Origin: Selenomonadaceae bacterium
GTDB lineage: Bacteria > Bacillota > Negativicutes > Selenomonadales > Selenomonadaceae
Reading direction: 5' to 3'
DNA: 9,156 nt
Assembly (NCBI GenBank): GCA_017484235.1
Contig: JAFUTM010000054.1
Span: forward strand, 1-9,156
Made by a program: the position numbers and the translations under genes. Positions 1-6,274 of this stretch are shown piece by piece; the stretch's first letter is position 1; every line of letters begins with the position of its first letter. Under the pieces are notes generated by a model that was not told the origin of the DNA, searched no databases, and saw only the letters and a program-made list of their open reading frames with translations.

Positions 1-71
1 CGGAGCGTGAAAATCGTCGCATTTTGACCATTGCTGAGTGTGCCAAAACTATCTTTTTTAATCGTCGCCAT
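1..71 (-). CDS. galM: Probable aldose 1-epimerase (mutarotase), N-terminal fragment
   Basis: Only the first 23 codons are in the window; the gene continues past the left edge. The ATG at 71-69 is preceded by a strong GGAGGT ribosome binding site (84-79) with 7 nt spacing. The peptide begins M-A-T-I-K-K-D-S-F-G-T-L-S-N-G-Q and continues to T-I-F-T-L. This fits the usual start of aldose 1-epimerases, where a K..FG.L.NG stretch forms the first strands before a Y-T-L-x-N segment. That enzyme interconverts alpha and beta anomers of galactose or glucose in the cytoplasm. The catalytic His and Glu residues lie outside the window, so the family call rests on the N-terminal pattern alone. It lies downstream of the broken EAL gene on the same strand. 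Confidence 0.6.
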   Translation of the reverse strand, partial: MATIKKDSFGTLSNGQNATIFTL

Positions 72-105
72 TGTTTTTACCTCCAACTTTTCATTAAGGT
101 TAATG

Positions 106-123
106 ATTATATGATAAATTATA
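106..123 (-). promoter_or_regulatory. Possible -10 elements for galM
   Basis: On the minus strand there are two perfect TATAAT hexamers (123-118 and 111-106), 35 to 50 nt upstream of the galM start. I see no good -35 for either at 16-18 bp, and the DNA is AT-rich, so this is tentative. It lies just past the stop of the EAL remnant, where a separate promoter for galM would be expected. Confidence 0.3.
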
Positions 124-126
124 TTG

Positions 127-327
127 TTATTTATAATTGGTTTCAGCAAGCAGTTTTTTAAAGTCCGGTACAGGCAGCGGGCGTGAGAAGAAATAACCTT
201 GAATCTTATCAGCGCCAAGATTGGCTAAATAATCAAGCTGCTTTTGCGTTTCAACACCTTCAATTACAACGTCCATTCCAAGATCATGAGCCAGTCTCAT
301 TATGAATTTTAATATCATATATGCGCG
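127..327 (-). pseudogene. EAL-domain C-terminal remnant after an internal stop codon
   Basis: This is the missing end of the receiver-GGDEF-EAL gene immediately upstream. The TAA at 330-328 is followed in the same frame by CGC GCA TAT ATG, and the reading continues for 66 codons to TAA at 129-127. The remnant holds the last conserved EAL blocks: E-G-V-E-T (residues 20-24 from the internal ATG at 318) and Q-G-Y-F-F-S-R-P (40-47). In active EAL phosphodiesterases these contain metal-binding and catalytic Glu and Gln residues. Alignment by eye with ordinary EAL proteins needs no gap: the stop takes the place of the residue, often Glu, in the usual S-E-R-(S/A) stretch. One base change, such as GAA to TAA, explains it. 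The internal ATG has no convincing ribosome binding site, so separate translation is unlikely. Confidence 0.85.
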
Positions 328-1875
328 TTAGGATTCTTCCAGCTCACGGACAAATGCCATATCAACTTTTAAGACATCAACCGGCAGATTTTTCAGCATA
401 TTAAGTGATGAATAGCCGCTGCCGAAATCGTCCATCAATACAGGAAAGCCTTCTTCACGGAAGACACGGATAATGGACATTAATTGATGTGGATTGTCAG
501 TATATGCACTTTCCGTTATTTCAAGTTTAAGCATCCAGGGTTCAAGCTCGTATTTCTCCAAAAGACCAAGCAAAAATTCCAACAAGTCCAGATTATAAAA
601 ATTCATTCGAGATACATTTACTGAGACTGGAATGATATCACCGGTTTCACTACGCTGCTTTTGAATAAATTTACAAACGGATTCCCAAACAAAACGGTCA
701 ACTTTAACGATAAAACCGTTGCGTTCAAAGACCGGAATAAATTTACCAGGAGAAATCATACCATTAACTGGGTGAAACCAGCGTACTAGAGCTTCAGCAC
801 TTTCAATCATATTTTTTCTTATGTTATAAATCGGCTGTAAGAAAATCGTAAACTGTTCCTCCTGCAGTGCCGATTCCATATCGCGTACAATCATTTGATC
901 CTGCAGCATTAACTCACGCATTCCAGAATCATAATAAGCATAACGATTCATATAGTTGCCCTTGATTTTACGGAGAGCCATATTTGCGCGGTCGCACATC
1001 TGATCGACCGGTAAAGATGGATTACTGACCGGATAAATACCGGCATAGAATAAAATGTTATGACTTATTCCAAGTGATTGTATGATATTGTCTAGTCCGA
1101 TTATTAATTTTTCAATATCAATATTATCCTGCGGAGCACAAACGACAAAGTGATCCGCCTCTATGCGGCTGCAAATACCAATATCTGGTTTAATTAGTAC
1201 TTTTAAATAACTTGCTGTCGTTCGCAAAATTAAATTGCCGGTCTCAATTTGGAAAAGGTCATTTATAGCTTTGAAGCAGCTTATATCAAGATATATAATA
1301 TAATATTTAGTTTCAGGATGCTCCTGCATCATAGCAGCTGCACGTTTATAAAAACTCTCACGGTTGTAAAGGCCGGTTAATAAATCGTTTTCTATATAAC
1401 GGTGCATCTTACTTAATTGTTTTTCTTTTGCCGCGTTTATATCTCTTAAATCGGCAAAGTGTTTAATTACATTTTGAATACGATAATGAACAACGGTCTG
1501 ATTATAAGGTCTGGTAATAAATTCAAATGCACCAGCCTTAATTGCAGCTGCTCCATCATCAAAATTATCTTTATCTGTCATAGCGATAAGAGGAATTTCA
1601 TTAAATTTTTTATTTGGACTTAGCTGCGATATGAAATGCAAATCAGCGAGCACGACATCAATATCCGATTTTGTAATTATTTCAGAGGCTTCTGTTTCAT
1701 TTGAAGTGTTTATAATTTTATAGTCATCGTGAAAAATGGAGTTAATTGTATTCTGATTATCTTCGATCTCCTCAACAACTAACATAGTTGGAATTTTTTT
1801 GCTATCCAAAATATCGCCCTCTTTATCGCCATAATAATTTTGTAATACTGTCTCATCTAAAATGTTATATATCAT
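328..1875 (-). CDS. Receiver-GGDEF-EAL signalling protein, truncated in EAL domain
   Basis: The 515-residue product has a receiver-like domain (about 30-137), a GGDEF domain (about 160-290) and an EAL domain (from about 330). The receiver keeps acidic residues E35/E36, D78 and T100, but the usual conserved Lys before Pro is Arg122. The GGDEF signature is E-A-D-H-F (239-243), so diguanylate cyclase activity is unlikely. In EAL I see E361-A-L, N420, E452, D482/D483 and K503, but translation stops before E-G-V-E and Q-G-Y. The truncated protein should therefore lack c-di-GMP phosphodiesterase activity, though it might still bind nucleotide. Full length would be about 582 residues. The ATG at 1875 has only a weak GGA eight bases upstream. 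No transmembrane segment is visible, so it is probably cytoplasmic. In the intact form it would have linked an input signal to c-di-GMP level. Probably a pseudogene. Confidence 0.85.
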   Translation of the reverse strand: MIYNILDETVLQNYYGDKEGDILDSKKIPTMLVVEEIEDNQNTINSIFHDDYKIINTSNETEASEIITKSDIDVVLADLHFISQLSPNKKFNEIPLIAMTDKDNFDDGAAAIKAGAFEFITRPYNQTVVHYRIQNVIKHFADLRDINAAKEKQLSKMHRYIENDLLTGLYNRESFYKRAAAMMQEHPETKYYIIYLDISCFKAINDLFQIETGNLILRTTASYLKVLIKPDIGICSRIEADHFVVCAPQDNIDIEKLIIGLDNIIQSLGISHNILFYAGIYPVSNPSLPVDQMCDRANMALRKIKGNYMNRYAYYDSGMRELMLQDQMIVRDMESALQEEQFTIFLQPIYNIRKNMIESAEALVRWFHPVNGMISPGKFIPVFERNGFIVKVDRFVWESVCKFIQKQRSETGDIIPVSVNVSRMNFYNLDLLEFLLGLLEKYELEPWMLKLEITESAYTDNPHQLMSIIRVFREEGFPVLMDDFGSGYSSLNMLKNLPVDVLKVDMAFVRELEES

Positions 1876-1909
1876 TTAATTATTCCACGCAAAATTAACA
1901 TTTCCCTGC

Positions 1910-1956
1910 TTGACAATAAAATATTAATTGCAAATAATTTATTAGTAACTTATAAT
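1910..1956 (+). promoter_or_regulatory. Two overlapping sigma-70/SigA-type promoters
   Basis: Two sets of boxes precede the secreted-protein gene. The first is TTGACA (1910-1915), a 17-bp spacer and AATAAT (1933-1938). The second is TTGCAA (1928-1933), a 17-bp spacer and TATAAT (1951-1956). Both have the standard spacing. The downstream pair places transcription start near 1963, which would leave a very short leader before the ribosome binding site; the upstream pair gives a normal leader. Confidence 0.5.
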
Positions 1957-1973
1957 TAGTGTGAGGTGATGAT

Positions 1974-2474
1974 ATGAATAAATCAATTTACATTTTAATA
2001 TTTTGTATTATTTTTATTAATTCTTCCATATGTGCGGCAATGAAATCAATTAAAGTAGAACAGGCGGCAATTGGAGGCATAGCGGTCAATAGTTCTGCCG
2101 AATACATTAAAAGTATCTATGGCGATCCAAATAAAATGAGAAGCAGCGTAATAAAAAATTCCACCGACAATCAATCAATACAGGCTGAAACGTGGTACTA
2201 TGGCGATACATTTCAGATTGATCTTGTCGATGGAGTAGCCGTATCAGTTGTTTCATCGGGCAACAATGGTCTTGCCACGCCAGACGGCATTACAGTTGGA
2301 ATGAAAAAACGCAATATGACTTCAAAATATGGCAAGCCGTCGCAGCTGGACAAGTATGATAAACGAGCGATATATACTTATAAAATTAATGATAAGCTCC
2401 AAATGATATTCATAACTAGAGATAATATAATCGTTGAGATGCGAATGATTCATAAAAGCAATGAAGATCAATAA
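1974..2474 (+). CDS. Secreted two-repeat protein of unknown function
   Basis: The 166-residue protein starts with a signal peptide: M-N-K, a hydrophobic stretch at 5-19, and a likely signal peptidase I site near C20-A-A22. The Cys is not in a proper lipobox, so I do not call it a lipoprotein. The mature part holds two related units: I-G-G-I...S-I-Y-G-D-P (33-52) and D-G-I-T-V-G-M...K-Y-G-K-P (104-122). Each is followed by a Tyr-rich strand region (W-Y-Y-G-D-T-F and Y-T-Y-K-I-N-D). The G-I-x-x-G-M...Y-G-x-P pattern resembles small periplasmic proteins common in Negativicutes and, loosely, the SmpA/BamE fold; that likeness is inference. The ATG follows GAGGTGAT (1963-1970). The gene is divergent from the signalling gene and convergent with thyX, 3 bp away. 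Confidence 0.85.
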   Translation: MNKSIYILIFCIIFINSSICAAMKSIKVEQAAIGGIAVNSSAEYIKSIYGDPNKMRSSVIKNSTDNQSIQAETWYYGDTFQIDLVDGVAVSVVSSGNNGLATPDGITVGMKKRNMTSKYGKPSQLDKYDKRAIYTYKINDKLQMIFITRDNIIVEMRMIHKSNEDQ

Positions 2475-2477
2475 GAC

Positions 2478-3182
2478 TTAGCGACTGTTATTCCGATTAT
2501 ACACTTCTAAAATTTTATCAAGTGCCGGAGCCTTGCCGCAGGAGAATTTACCTTCTGGACAGTAGCCAAGCTGATCGCAGGCAGCACCAGCTTTCTGGAA
2601 AATGTTCGGCGCAGCTTGTTTAACGAGTTTGACCATCTCGTTTGCAAGCTGCCGAATTTCCCATTGAGCACGAGTACAGCAACGCAGACTAAAAAAGTGC
2701 AGAAGTTCTCTGGCGTTCATAGTTAAGACCATTGAAGTTACTGAGGCATTTGGAAGTACCATTCTTGCATCTTCTTTGGCAATACCGGCATCAATCAATT
2801 CATCATAATTGGATTTAGATTGAGAAAGCGAATCATCAAAAATATCATTAACTTCAGATTTTGCAATTGACGGCGGTTTAATAAAATCCGATTTTTCAAA
2901 GCCGCAATAACGTTGACTTCGGACACTGAACGAAGCGAGCCGATGGCGAGTAATTTGCGCTAAGAGTGCACGTGAAACGCCGCTAATGGAAAAAGTAAAC
3001 GACACGTGTTCCAGTGGAGACTGGTGACCGAGGTCGTTTAATTTTTGTAAAAATCGGGCAGCCTTCTCGTCAGTCATCTCATCGAGCAGTTTATCAGGAT
3101 CATCATTGGAATAACAACATCTTGCCGCTGCAGCAACAATCTTTTCCGGTGTTGGCGTATGTGTCAGCAATGTAACTTTCAA
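2478..3182 (-). CDS. thyX: FAD-dependent thymidylate synthase ThyX
   Basis: ThyX makes dTMP from dUMP using methylenetetrahydrofolate, with FAD and NADPH for reduction; it is the flavin alternative to ThyA. The 234-residue length is typical. The ThyX signature R-H-R-x7-S is complete (R79-H80-R81 to S89, then Q-R-Y). The early block G-H-Q-S-P-L-E-H (52-59) and the late R-A-Q-W-E-I-R (171-177) that contacts dUMP are also present. Three cysteines cluster near the end (202, 208, 215). The start is TTG at 3182: an in-frame TAA lies just upstream, no in-frame ATG or GTG is available, and GGAG (3194-3191) is 8 nt away. An ATG at 3190 is out of frame and stops after three codons. The gene follows fliI by 42 nt with no terminator, so it may be co-transcribed with fliI, an unusual neighbour. 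Confidence 0.97.
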   Translation of the reverse strand: MKVTLLTHTPTPEKIVAAAARCCYSNDDPDKLLDEMTDEKAARFLQKLNDLGHQSPLEHVSFTFSISGVSRALLAQITRHRLASFSVRSQRYCGFEKSDFIKPPSIAKSEVNDIFDDSLSQSKSNYDELIDAGIAKEDARMVLPNASVTSMVLTMNARELLHFFSLRCCTRAQWEIRQLANEMVKLVKQAAPNIFQKAGAACDQLGYCPEGKFSCGKAPALDKILEVYNRNNSR

Positions 3183-3224
3183 TATTTCATCTCCAATTTA
3201 TAGTTAAGTAATAGACAATAGACG

Positions 3225-4559
3225 TTAAATCTTGCCAGAAATAGTAATCAGCTTCTTCTGTGTATTTTGGAAAGTATCAACTTCAAAAATGCCCTGCACT
3301 AAAAATTCATTTATTGAATCAATCTTTTGGATTGCCGCATCAATTCGTTTGCTGGAACCTTTAACATAAGCACCAATGTGAATCAAATCTTCAGCATCTT
3401 TGTAGACCGCCATAAGCGCACGCATATTTTGTGAGGCTTGCAGATGTTCTTTACTGACAACTTCATTCATAACACGGCTGACACTGGCTAAAACGTCAAT
3501 CGCTGGAAAATGATTCTGAGCTGCAATCGCACGACTCAATACTATATGACCGTCAAGGATAGAACGAACGGCATCAGCAATTGGCTCGTTCATATCGTCA
3601 CCGTCAACCAACACAGTATATATACCGGTAATCGAACCTGTATCAGAAGTACCGGCACGTTCAAGCAGTCTCGGCAACAATGCGAATACGGACGGAGTAT
3701 AACCACGAGTCGCAGGCGGCTCACCAATAGTAAGGCCGACTTCACGCTGTGCCATTGCAAAACGTGTGACAGAGTCCATCATTAAAATGACTTTGTGACC
3801 TTGATCTCGAAAATACTCAGCAATCGCAGTGCCGGTCATCGCGCCTTTAATGCGGACAAGCGCAGGCTGATCTGAAGTCGCAACGACAACGACTGAGCGT
3901 TTCAAACCTTCTTCACCGAGATCACGTTCAATAAAATCACGAACCTCACGGCCACGCTCACCGACTAAGGCAATAACACTTATATCAGCTTCCGTGTTAC
4001 GCGCAATCATTGAAAGTAAGGTGGATTTACCAACACCGGAACCTGCCATAATGCCAATACGCTGGCCGTCGCCCAGTGTCATCAATCCGTCGATTGCACG
4101 AACTCCGACATAGAGTGATTCGTTGATTCGTGGACGTGTCATTGGATTGGGCGGCGGAGCTTGCAGAGGATATTCAAGTTTACTAAGTATTGGACCTTTG
4201 CCGTCCATTGGATTGCCAAGACCGTCAAGTACACGGCCTAAGAGTTCATCGCCAACTTTGACTTGCAACATTTTCTGCGCGGCAATAACTTCACAGCCTG
4301 GACCAACGCCCTGCATCTCACCAATCGCCATGAGCATAACGAAACCTTCGCGGAAGCCAACGACCTCTGCAGGTATCGGTGCATAGTTTTCAATCTTAGA
4401 TATAACGTAACAAAGTTCACCTACACTGACCGGCGGTCCTTGCGATTCAATAACTAAGCCGACAACTTGTGTGACCTTACCTGTCAACTTTATAGTATGA
4501 GCATCTTTTATTACGTCTATTAATTTATTTAGATTAATGTCATTTTTTATATTAGCCAT
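3225..4559 (-). CDS. fliI: Flagellar export ATPase FliI
   Basis: FliI is the hexameric ATPase at the cytoplasmic face of the flagellar type III export apparatus; it works with FliH and FliJ to deliver export substrates. From the ATG at 4559 it has 444 residues, normal for the family. The Walker A motif A-G-S-G-V-G-K-S-T is at 172-180, the G-E-R-G-R-E-V motif at 200-206, and Walker B V-I-L-M-M-D-S at 257-263, followed by V-T-R-F-A-M-A-Q-R-E-V. The P-A-I-D-V-L-A-S-V-S-R-V-M block near 352-364 is typical of FliI and YscN ATPases. A GTG at 4571, adjoining the upstream stop codon, would add four residues. I prefer the ATG because GTGAG lies about 7 nt before it, but this is not certain. Neither fliH nor fliJ flanks it here. 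Identity with FliI rather than a virulence-type ATPase rests on overall sequence. Confidence 0.96.
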   Translation of the reverse strand: MANIKNDINLNKLIDVIKDAHTIKLTGKVTQVVGLVIESQGPPVSVGELCYVISKIENYAPIPAEVVGFREGFVMLMAIGEMQGVGPGCEVIAAQKMLQVKVGDELLGRVLDGLGNPMDGKGPILSKLEYPLQAPPPNPMTRPRINESLYVGVRAIDGLMTLGDGQRIGIMAGSGVGKSTLLSMIARNTEADISVIALVGERGREVRDFIERDLGEEGLKRSVVVVATSDQPALVRIKGAMTGTAIAEYFRDQGHKVILMMDSVTRFAMAQREVGLTIGEPPATRGYTPSVFALLPRLLERAGTSDTGSITGIYTVLVDGDDMNEPIADAVRSILDGHIVLSRAIAAQNHFPAIDVLASVSRVMNEVVSKEHLQASQNMRALMAVYKDAEDLIHIGAYVKGSSKRIDAAIQKIDSINEFLVQGIFEVDTFQNTQKKLITISGKI

Positions 4560-4571
4560 TTTGCAACTCAC

Positions 4572-4874
4572 TTATACTTGTATATCAATGCCAAAAGAAA
4601 TACTATTATTTTGGCGATAAATATTGTTATCTTTCTGCCGCAGCTCATTTTGAATTTGCTTTAATTGATTTTCTAAATTAATGCGTGTCTCTTCGTCATC
4701 ATAATTATTGATTGATTTAGCCAACGCGAGACCTTTAGATTTTAAAAATTCGGTTTCTCGGTCAGATGTGTCATTAGATATTGTGACTGATTCAGATCTA
4801 TTTGGTTTTATAGTATTTGAACGATTTTGAGATGTATTAAAATAGCTGCGTGATTCCGTAAGTTGAATTTTCAT
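4572..4874 (-). CDS. Small hydrophilic coiled-coil protein, unknown function
   Basis: I do not recognise this 100-residue protein. It begins M-K-I-Q-L-T-E-S-R-S-Y-F and has a Ser/Asn/Thr-rich, probably disordered N-terminal third. A charged helical stretch (about 41-60) and a heptad-like coiled coil follow (about 61-88, with E-T-R-I-N-L-E-N-Q-L and I-Q-N-E-L-R). It ends with a short strand S-F-G-I-D-I-Q-V. There is no signal peptide or membrane segment. The ATG at 4874 follows GAGGTGAT (4887-4880); a GTG at 4883 overlaps that ribosome binding site and is unlikely to be the start. Its stop at 4574-4572 lies 12 nt before the fliI ATG, so the two are probably co-transcribed and perhaps translationally coupled. 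The position suggests a role in flagellar export, but it is far shorter than FliH and no family match is claimed. Confidence 0.7.
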   Translation of the reverse strand: MKIQLTESRSYFNTSQNRSNTIKPNRSESVTISNDTSDRETEFLKSKGLALAKSINNYDDEETRINLENQLKQIQNELRQKDNNIYRQNNSISFGIDIQV

Positions 4875-4910
4875 CACTATCACCTCAATATCTTTGTTTT
4901 AATAAATTAA

Positions 4911-4938
4911 ATTAAATGATCTGGATAAAGTTTATCAA
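4911..4938 (-). promoter_or_regulatory. Likely promoter of the small gene-fliI-thyX operon
   Basis: On the minus strand TTGATA (4938-4933) and TTTAAT (4916-4911) are 16 bp apart; each matches the consensus at five of six positions. The start of transcription would fall about 30 nt before the ATG at 4874, leaving room for the GAGGTGAT site. I do not see a convincing sigma-28 flagellar promoter here. Confidence 0.4.
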
Positions 4939-5117
4939 ATTTGCGAAACTCTTTCCATAAAATCACAACCTTTCAAAATAAATTATTACATTTCCATACA
5001 ATTATTTAATTATTATTTCAACAATCGAACTTTATTTCCTTCACAGAATCAATAAAAATCCACTGCGATTAATAAACTCACTGATTAATCATAATAAAAA
5101 ATTTAATTATAATTTGG
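4939..5117. other. AT-rich intergenic region with short repeats
   Basis: This gap separates the divergent minus-strand fliI operon from the plus-strand integrase. I find no coding sequence or RNA gene. It contains two similar elements, CACTGCGATTAAT (5061-5073) and CACTGATTAATC (5079-5090), the second overlapping the palindrome TGATTAATCA (5082-5091). Such elements next to an integrase gene could be arm-type or regulatory sites, but base composition alone can produce similar repeats. Confidence 0.4.
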
Positions 5118-5146
5118 TTGTCAATATAAAAAATATTTGGTATAAT
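5118..5146 (+). promoter_or_regulatory. Extended -10 promoter for the integrase
   Basis: TTGTCA (5118-5123), a 17-bp spacer, and a perfect TATAAT (5141-5146) preceded by TG at 5138-5139 make this the best-formed promoter in the window. Transcription would start near 5153, about 32 nt before the integrase ATG. It probably also transcribes comM. Confidence 0.75.
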
Positions 5147-5184
5147 AATTTTAATTAGAATTTTGTTTTGAATGGAGAATATTT

Positions 5185-6267
5185 ATGCCAGCATATCGTG
5201 ATGAAAAACTCAAGACGTGGTATGCTAAATTTCGTTATAAAGACTGGCAGGGTACTTCTCGCTATACGACAAAGCGTGGTTTTAAAACCAAACGTGAAGC
5301 ATTAGAGTATGAGCACGATTTTAAATCGACATCTAAAGATAAAGTTGATGTAACGATTGCTTATATTATTGATAAATATTTTGAAGATGCGGAGTTACGC
5401 CTTAAAGCCAGCACATTTAAAACAAACAAACAAGTAATCGCTAAACATATATTACCGTATTTGGGTGATATAAAAGTATCAGATATAACACCTGTTGTGG
5501 TGAGACAATGGCAGAATCAAATTATAAAGTTACAATTGAGTCCAAATACAACACGCAAGATTCACACTCGCTGCAGTACGATATTTAATTATGCGATTAA
5601 ATATTATGGATTAAAGCAGAATCCGCTGCACATAACTGGCAATATCGGCAAAATTGAATCAAGTGTGAATTTTTGGGAGATATCGGAATTTAATCAATTT
5701 ATTTCCGTAGTTGATAATAATATTTATAAATTATGTTTTAAGTTATTATTTTATAGCGGAATGAGATTGGGTGAATTGCTTGCACTCAATGCAGATGATT
5801 TTAATTTTGATACGAATGAAATTACCATAAGTAAGAGTAAATCTGACAATAGTGGCGAAATAACGACAACTAAAACACCATATAGCATACGGACGATCGA
5901 AATGCCAGTTAGTTTAATGGAAGAAGTTAGGTCATATATAAGTGGTCTTGATAAATCAACAAGCCCAATATTTCACATTTCCAGAAGCAGTTTGCAAAAG
6001 GTTATACACAAATACGCAATGGAAGCCGGAGTAAAAGAAATAAGGGTACACGATTTAAGGCACAGCCACGCGAGTTTACTCATAAATGGTGGATTTCCAA
6101 TAACAACAATAAGTAAACGTCTTGGTCATAAGTCACCAAAGATAACATTAGAAATTTATTCTCATATGTATGCAGAAACAAGTGGAAAAGTAGCAGATTT
6201 TTTACAGGATATTTTGTTGGTCAAACGTGGGTCAGCGTTTAAAGATGTAACGGTTTTAGAAGGGTGA
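5185..6267 (+). CDS. Tyrosine recombinase / phage-type integrase
   Basis: This 360-residue site-specific recombinase cuts and rejoins DNA at attachment sites through a covalent Tyr intermediate. The N-terminus (about 1-45: W-Y-A-K-F-R-Y...G-F-K-T-K-R-E-A) is the arm-binding module of Tn916/phage-type integrases. A SAM-like core-binding domain follows (about 55-150). The catalytic domain has the full set: R194 in S-G-M-R-L-G-E-L, K230, H289-x-x-R292 in V-H-D-L-R-H-S-H, H315 in L-G-H, and nucleophile Y325 in I-Y-S-H. It has an arm-binding domain and is longer than XerC/D, so I read it as an element integrase. The ATG follows GGAG (5174-5177) by 7 nt. Codons are more AT-rich than in comM downstream, which suggests acquired DNA. 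No excisionase, relaxase or phage gene is visible nearby. Its stop is 7 bp before comM. Confidence 0.95.
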   Translation: MPAYRDEKLKTWYAKFRYKDWQGTSRYTTKRGFKTKREALEYEHDFKSTSKDKVDVTIAYIIDKYFEDAELRLKASTFKTNKQVIAKHILPYLGDIKVSDITPVVVRQWQNQIIKLQLSPNTTRKIHTRCSTIFNYAIKYYGLKQNPLHITGNIGKIESSVNFWEISEFNQFISVVDNNIYKLCFKLLFYSGMRLGELLALNADDFNFDTNEITISKSKSDNSGEITTTKTPYSIRTIEMPVSLMEEVRSYISGLDKSTSPIFHISRSSLQKVIHKYAMEAGVKEIRVHDLRHSHASLLINGGFPITTISKRLGHKSPKITLEIYSHMYAETSGKVADFLQDILLVKRGSAFKDVTVLEG

Positions 6268-6274
6268 AAAGTCA

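Noticed and set aside
319..336. Stop-codon recoding or programmed read-through in the EAL gene
   Set aside because: TAA is used as a normal terminator by several genes here, and no stimulatory structure is apparent; a point mutation is simpler.
3510..4457. Several open frames antisense to fliI
   Set aside because: They lie opposite a clearly conserved gene, lack good ribosome binding sites and have low-complexity products; they are shadows.
5185..6267. Chromosome-dimer recombinase XerC/XerD
   Set aside because: The protein has an extra arm-binding N-terminus and phage/ICE-type motifs, and is longer than Xer proteins.
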